NCBI GenBank assembly: GCA_017399005.1
Contig: JAFQEO010000021.1
Coordinates: 1-38,806 of the forward strand
From: Peptococcaceae bacterium
GTDB taxonomy: Bacteria; Bacillota; Peptococcia; Peptococcales; Peptococcaceae
Length of the DNA stretch: 38,806 bases
Direction of reading: 5' to 3'
The first letter of the stretch is position 1, and each line of letters begins with the position of its first letter. The notes beneath the pieces are model-generated. The model saw nothing but the letters and a program-made list of their open reading frames with translations, had not been told where the DNA came from and ran no database searches. The translations under genes and the position numbers were made by a program. Below are positions 34,580 to 38,806 of this stretch, piece by piece.

Positions 34580-35356
34580 TTATACATATTTTCGCATGGT
34601 CTGTAATGCGCCTTTTTCCAGACGGCTGACCTGCGCCTGGGAAATAGAAATTTCGTCGGCTACTTCCATTTGGGTTTTGCCCTGAAAAAAACGCAAATCG
34701 ATAATCATCTGTTCCCGGGGCGTCAGTTTATTCAGTGCCTGTTTGATTGCGATATTCTCCAGCCAGTGAAAGTCGGTATTTTTTGTATCGCAAATCTGGT
34801 CCATAATATAGATGGGGTCGCCGCCGTCATTATAAATCGGGTCGTACAGTGATACCGGGTCCTGAATGGCATCCAGTGCAGCGGTAACTTCCTCTGAGGT
34901 TAGCTCCAGTGATTTTGCAATCTGTTCGATGGATGGTTCACGGCCATACTGTGCGGTAAGCTGTTCCCGCATCTGCAGCGCTTTGTAGGCGATATCCCGC
35001 AGCGAACGGCTGACTCTTATTGGATTGTTATCACGAATATAGCGGCGTATTTCGCCAATAATCATCGGTACAGCATACGTGGAAAACTTTACATTTTGCG
35101 AAAGGTCAAAATTGTCAATGGCTTTCATTAAACCAATACAGCCAACCTGAAACAGATCGTCCGGGTTTTCGTTGCGATTGGCAAAACGCTGCAGAACGCT
35201 TAAAACCAGTCGCAGATTGCTGTGAATCAGTTCTTCTCTGGCCTGTTCGTCACCAGCCTGATATTGCCGGAACAGTGCTGTCATTTTATCATTTTTCAGA
35301 ACAGGCAGTTTGGATGTATCTACTCCACAGATTTCAACTTTGCATAAATAAGCCAT
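34580..35356 (-). CDS. sigG: RNA polymerase forespore sigma factor sigma-G
   Basis: The 258-residue sigma-70 family factor of sporulation has the N-terminal sequence KVEICGVDTSKLPVLKNDKM, which is diagnostic for sigma-G. Region 2 contains NLRLVLSVLQRFANRNENPDDLFQVGCIGLMKAIDNF and KFSTYAVPMIIGEIRRYIRD. Region 3 starts RVSRSLRDIAYKAL. Region 4 is LTPREQMIIDLRFFQGKTQMEVADEISISQAQVSRLEKGAL. Length matches Bacillus (260). GGAGGG lies before the ATG at 35356, so a longer start at 35377 is rejected. spoIVB follows it on the same strand, and an inverted repeat precedes it. Confidence 0.96.
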   Translation of the reverse strand: MAYLCKVEICGVDTSKLPVLKNDKMTALFRQYQAGDEQAREELIHSNLRLVLSVLQRFANRNENPDDLFQVGCIGLMKAIDNFDLSQNVKFSTYAVPMIIGEIRRYIRDNNPIRVSRSLRDIAYKALQMREQLTAQYGREPSIEQIAKSLELTSEEVTAALDAIQDPVSLYDPIYNDGGDPIYIMDQICDTKNTDFHWLENIAIKQALNKLTPREQMIIDLRFFQGKTQMEVADEISISQAQVSRLEKGALQTMRKYV

Positions 35357-35373
35357 GTCCAATCCCTCCGATA

Positions 35374-35402
35374 GCAATAACTGTGATGAGATTAGTTATT
35401 GC
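35374..35402 (-). promoter_or_regulatory. Perfect inverted repeat in the sigG leader
   Basis: GCAATAACT (35374-35382) and AGTTATTGC (35394-35402) form a 9-bp perfect dyad with an 11-base centre, five bases upstream of the sigG ribosome binding site. There is no T run on the minus strand. Upstream, GAATA and GGCAATAAC separated by 15 bases resemble a sigma-F type promoter. If that is real, the dyad lies at the -10 and acts as DNA. Otherwise it is an RNA hairpin in the leader. Confidence 0.5.
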
Positions 35403-35466
35403 CTTCGAAGAAATGGATTATTCAGAAATAAAAAATGTGAAACTTGTCTGAATTATAGTTTTTCGA

Positions 35467-36504
35467 TTATAGTTTTTTCCACACAAGTTCCAGCAGTTTG
35501 CCGGAGAATACATATGGGAATATTTTTGCTACCAGAGCGTTACCCAGCACAAGAAGAATCAGCAGGGCACAGAAAATCAGCTGTTGTAAATCTCCTGTTT
35601 CGGTCTGTGTAAACATGCCCACAGCGCCGGCATATCGCAGGAAAAAGCCGTGCAGCAGGAACACAGGCAGCGTATTTTTGCCGATGGTGGATATCAGTGG
35701 CAGCTTGTGGTTCAGAAGAGGTGCCAGTACAAATAAAAAGAAGGCGGTCCATACCAGCCCGATGCCCAGAAGCTGTAATTTAATCTGCGGTGTGTACCAG
35801 GCATTGGCATAGGATGCGGAACCAAACATCATGTGGCTTTTGATAACAGGGCTCAGCAGTACGTAGCGGCACACAAATAAAACAGCAGCAGTACAGCAGA
35901 TGCCAAGCAGAATATTTGGCAAGGACAGTCTGGTGGAAAACTCGCCGATTTTTGTTTTATGACGACCTGCATAATAGCCCAGTACAAAATAAGGCAGGAA
36001 GGTGAAAAATCTGGACAGTGTCAGAAAAAAGCCGATTTCATTATCAAATCCTGCTAGAATTGATGCTGCCACAGACAGCAGAAACACAACGGCACATTGC
36101 CAGAGTTTCTGCTGATTTAACAGTGGAATCAGCATATAGTAAAAAATCATGGCCAGCAGATACCATAATGCCCAGTATGGTGTTGTAAACTGGTAAATTT
36201 CCGGTGCATCAGGATACAGCATCAGATTGTGATAAAGCAGATAAAGAATCTGAAACAGCAGATACGGATAAATAAAATGAAACACAATTTTACTGCTATT
36301 GTGCTTTGCAAAAAAGCCGCTGAGAAAAATAAACACCGGCATATGAAACGAATAAATCAGCGTATAAAGCTGCTGTTTGCCTTCAAACGGGGCACTGATT
36401 TCGATAAGATGTGCCAGTACCACAAGAAAAATCAGAATACATTTAATATTGTCATAACCGTATAAACGCGATTTAGCCGATACAGAGTTTGCAGATGAAT
36501 TCAT
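35467..36504 (-). CDS. Acyltransferase family 3 integral membrane protein
   Basis: The protein has about 345 residues and roughly ten membrane helices. The N-terminus shows the acyltransferase-3 pattern GYDNIKCILIFLVVLAHLIE with the conserved His, then FHMPVFIFLSGFFAK, as in fucose 4-O-acetylase-like proteins. It probably O-acetylates a cell-surface polysaccharide or other envelope acceptor, which is not identifiable here. An in-frame region extends upstream to 36684, but AGGAG lies seven bases before the ATG at 36504 and the upstream part runs through an inverted repeat. No glycan genes are nearby. Confidence 0.85.
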   Translation of the reverse strand: MNSSANSVSAKSRLYGYDNIKCILIFLVVLAHLIEISAPFEGKQQLYTLIYSFHMPVFIFLSGFFAKHNSSKIVFHFIYPYLLFQILYLLYHNLMLYPDAPEIYQFTTPYWALWYLLAMIFYYMLIPLLNQQKLWQCAVVFLLSVAASILAGFDNEIGFFLTLSRFFTFLPYFVLGYYAGRHKTKIGEFSTRLSLPNILLGICCTAAVLFVCRYVLLSPVIKSHMMFGSASYANAWYTPQIKLQLLGIGLVWTAFFLFVLAPLLNHKLPLISTIGKNTLPVFLLHGFFLRYAGAVGMFTQTETGDLQQLIFCALLILLVLGNALVAKIFPYVFSGKLLELVWKKL

Positions 36505-36540
36505 AAAATAACTCCTGGTTCGATGAAAAGTAGACAAAAG

Positions 36541-36699
36541 CAGCAACAGCATTATATTGCGAGCGGCGCCTTCCGAATTGAGGCGGACATTTGTGAAGAT
36601 TGTTTCTGCCGTGACAGACGAAGTCTGGCTAAGGGGAACAATCTTCACAAATGTCCGAGGAACTGAGGGAAAGCCGTCGAGCAAATAATCCTGTTGCTG
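36541..36699. repeat. Long imperfect inverted repeat, MITE-like or structured element
   Basis: Arms of about 63 bases (36541-36604 and 36637-36699) fold on each other. The inner 21 bp (36584-36604 with 36637-36657) are perfect, the outer ends CAGCAACAG/CTGTTGCTG are perfect, and the part between has scattered mismatches. The centre holds a second small stem, CAGAC-GAA-GTCTG. It fills the gap between pepF and the acyltransferase gene and contains no credible gene. The type is uncertain: non-autonomous transposable element, or a stable RNA hairpin at the pepF 3' end. Confidence 0.8.
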
Positions 36700-36726
36700 C
36701 TTATTCTTTATTTGTTACATATGTGT

Positions 36727-38502
36727 TTATTTTTTCAGCAGTGGTTTCAGTTCATCCAGTACCTGCTGGAAATACTGCAGAGTATCTTCAATCGGTTGTG
36801 GACTGGCCATATCCACACCTGCAATTTTCAGCAGATTGATTGGATAATCGGAGCCACCGCAAGTCAGGAAGTGACGATAATTTTTCACAGCATCCGGTTC
36901 TCCGTTCAGAATTTTGCTGGAGATGCTGACAGCGGCAGAGATACCGGTTGCATACTGATATACATAAAATGCACGATAGAAATGCGGAATACGAGCCCAT
37001 TCACAACTCAGCACATCGTCGATTACAAAATCCTCGCCGTGGTAGATTTCGTACAGTTTATGATAATTGTCGCACAGCACATCCGGTAACAGAGGCATTC
37101 CCTGTTCCACCATCTGATGGGTCTGGTTTTCAAAATCTGCAAATAAAGTCTGGCGATACAGAGTAGAACGGATGTTATCCAGCTGATTGCATAACAGCAG
37201 TGCTTTTTCTGCATCCGATTTGCTGTTTTTATATAAATAATCAAACAGAAGCTGTTCATTTACAGTGGATGCTACTTCGGCAGTAAAGATGCAGTAGTCT
37301 GAATATACATACGGCTGATGTTTATTGCTGTAGTAGCTGTGCATTACATGCCCCAGTTCATGAGCGATGGTAAATACATCATTCAGGGTGCCGGTAAAGT
37401 TCAGCAGCGAGAATGGATGATAGCCATAGGAATGAATCGCATAGGCACCGGTTGCTTTATTTTTAGCCGGATATACATCAATCCAGCGGTTTTCAAATGC
37501 CTCTTTCAGCACAGCGGTGTAATCTTCACCCAGCACAGAGGTGGCTTCCAGCACAATCTGCTGTGCTTCTTCGTAGGTGTAGGTGCGGTCAATACCAGGC
37601 ACCAAAGGTACAAATAAATCGCTGAAATGAATTTCCGGCAATCCAAGCACTTCTTTGCGCAGTGTTACATAATCCTGCAGAGGTGCTACATTTTTGCGCA
37701 CGGTAGCGATTAAATTATCGTATACTTCTTCCGGAATATGATTACCGGATAATGCCATTGCGCGGGCAGAAGAATATTTTCTGCTTTTTGCGATAAACAC
37801 ATCATTTTTTACTGAGCCGTAGTAAGCAGAGGTGATAGTGTTGATATGCTGTTTATAAACGCCCAGCAGTTTCTGGAAGTAATCGCCGCGGAACTGTGCA
37901 TCTGGATGAATCAGTGCCACCTGGTAGTTGTTATTGTTAACTTCCATGGTTTCGCCTTCCGGTGTAATGATTTCCGGATATTGAATATCGTTTACACTCA
38001 GATCATCATAGATTTTTTCAAAAGAGTTGCCCAGAGCTCCCATTTTACTCAGGATTTCCTCAATCTGCTGATTAAAAATGTGTGTTTTCTGTTCAAACAG
38101 CCCTTCCATCATAAAATCGTACAGTTTTAATTCTGGTTTCTGCTGTGTATAATCTGCAAAAATTTCCGGTGTCAGTTCCAGGAGTTCTGGTTCCAGAAAC
38201 GACAGCTGTTCTGCGATAGCTGTATAAACGCTGTCGGCGGTTTCGTATAAGTCTTTTGCTTCGCTGTTCGACATATTCTGGTCAAAATACATTTTAGAAT
38301 ACACAAACAGTGCGGTCAGTTTTTCGCCCAGCTGGTCATTCATCTGCAGTGCCTGATATAAAGTATCGGCATCTTTTGTGATGGTTCCCTGCATAGCCGA
38401 TAATGTTTTTGTCAGTTTTTTTGCTTCTTCCAGGTTTTCGCGCCACTGAGCCGCGTCCTGAAACATATGGGTTAAATCCCAGGTATCTTTTATATTGGAC
38501 AT
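36727..38502 (-). CDS. pepF: Oligoendopeptidase F (M3 metallopeptidase)
   Basis: The 591-residue cytoplasmic zinc peptidase degrades short peptides. The N-terminal helical domain (about 1-200) is followed by the M3 catalytic domain with HELGHVMHSYY near residue 380 (HExxH), then the third ligand Glu in YCIFTAEVASTVNEQLL, and the C-terminal FYVYQYATGISAAVSIS segment. Length is normal. AGGAGG lies eight bases before the ATG at 38502. It is a single-gene unit with a promoter upstream. Confidence 0.95.
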   Translation of the reverse strand: MSNIKDTWDLTHMFQDAAQWRENLEEAKKLTKTLSAMQGTITKDADTLYQALQMNDQLGEKLTALFVYSKMYFDQNMSNSEAKDLYETADSVYTAIAEQLSFLEPELLELTPEIFADYTQQKPELKLYDFMMEGLFEQKTHIFNQQIEEILSKMGALGNSFEKIYDDLSVNDIQYPEIITPEGETMEVNNNNYQVALIHPDAQFRGDYFQKLLGVYKQHINTITSAYYGSVKNDVFIAKSRKYSSARAMALSGNHIPEEVYDNLIATVRKNVAPLQDYVTLRKEVLGLPEIHFSDLFVPLVPGIDRTYTYEEAQQIVLEATSVLGEDYTAVLKEAFENRWIDVYPAKNKATGAYAIHSYGYHPFSLLNFTGTLNDVFTIAHELGHVMHSYYSNKHQPYVYSDYCIFTAEVASTVNEQLLFDYLYKNSKSDAEKALLLCNQLDNIRSTLYRQTLFADFENQTHQMVEQGMPLLPDVLCDNYHKLYEIYHGEDFVIDDVLSCEWARIPHFYRAFYVYQYATGISAAVSISSKILNGEPDAVKNYRHFLTCGGSDYPINLLKIAGVDMASPQPIEDTLQYFQQVLDELKPLLKK

Positions 38503-38567
38503 AATATAAGCCTCCTGTCGATTATCTGATTGTTATTTTACGGGATTTCAAATGGTTTATGCGTAAT

Positions 38568-38596
38568 AGTATAGCAGAAGAAACCCTTTTTGACCA
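38568..38596 (-). promoter_or_regulatory. Sigma-A-type promoter for pepF
   Basis: On the minus strand, TGGTCA (38596-38591) and TATACT (38573-38568) have a 17-base spacer, about 65 bases before the start. Confidence 0.55.
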
Positions 38597-38800
38597 TGCG
38601 TGAAAAGGGAGAAACTGTTATTTTGATTCAAAGATTTAAAATTTTCAGAAAAAAATAAAAAAGTGTGTTTAGAGAAAAAACAGCAGGGGTATAAATAAAT
38701 CAAGACAGCGGAAAACAAAAACGAAAAACAAAACAGAAGTTTTCAGCTGAGAAATCAAAATCGTAAAAAATAAATTCTAAATAAAACGGAGGAAATAATT

Positions 38801-38806
38801 ATGAAA
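38801..38806 (+). CDS. Start of a gene cut by the window edge
   Basis: ATGAAA follows CGGAGGAAATAATT, a strong ribosome binding site with good spacing. A TATAAA (38690-38695) in the AT-rich region upstream may be its -10. Only two codons (Met-Lys) are in view, so the product is unknown. The 300 bases between pepF and this start hold the two promoters and otherwise only A-rich sequence. Confidence 0.6.

Noticed and set aside
36505-36684. N-terminal extension of the acyltransferase
   Set aside because: It runs through the long inverted repeat, and a good AGGAG site precedes the ATG at 36504.

Overview
The window is chromosomal DNA of an endospore-forming Firmicute (Bacillota). It carries all eight spoIIIA genes, spoIVB and the forespore sigma factor sigG. 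Ribosome binding sites are strong AGGAGG-type, and base composition is balanced. The housekeeping order pcrA-ligA-gatCAB and the run spoIIIA-asp23-nusB-xseA-xseB-ispA-dxs-tlyA-(x)-nadK-argR-recN match the Bacillus/Clostridia backbone. I cannot place the genus. No rRNA, tRNA, CRISPR array or insertion sequence was recognised.

Layout. 1-5 kb: a membrane-anchored endonuclease/phosphatase-fold protein (minus strand), a small orphan protein, a LysR regulator and a CPA2 cation/proton antiporter. 5-12.5 kb: DNA repair and replication (PcrA helicase, NAD-dependent ligase), then gatC-gatA-gatB for indirect Asn-tRNA/Gln-tRNA synthesis. 12.5-16 kb: a cysteine hydrolase, TrmO tRNA methyltransferase, a CBS-pair protein, a ferritin-like diiron protein and a soluble histidine kinase with no response regulator beside it. 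16-21 kb: the spoIIIAA-AH operon, which encodes the mother-cell half of the SpoIIIA-SpoIIQ channel. 21-31 kb: one long operon-like run from asp23 to recN, covering transcription antitermination, exonuclease VII, isoprenoid synthesis, TlyA, an unassigned membrane PD-(D/E)XK protein, NAD kinase, ArgR and RecN. 31-33 kb: an accessory patch (secreted/anchored alpha/beta hydrolase, DUF1311-type lipoprotein, unknown protein). 33-38.5 kb (minus strand): spoIVB, sigG, an acyltransferase-3 membrane protein, a long inverted repeat and oligoendopeptidase F. The first codons of a plus-strand gene are at the right edge.

The most unusual observation is the GatA subunit. It sits in a normal gatC-gatA-gatB operon and keeps the family fold signatures, but it lacks about 65 N-terminal residues. 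All three members of the amidase Ser-cisSer-Lys triad appear to be replaced, as do two residues I believe hold glutamine. GatB keeps its own motifs. This suggests a transamidase that no longer makes ammonia from glutamine in GatA, and instead uses free ammonia or an unidentified partner. Other points of interest are a ~160-bp long imperfect inverted repeat between pepF and the acyltransferase gene, a perfect 9-bp inverted repeat in the sigG leader, the membrane-anchored nuclease-like protein between tlyA and nadK, and the ferritin-like/orphan-kinase pair just upstream of spoIIIA.
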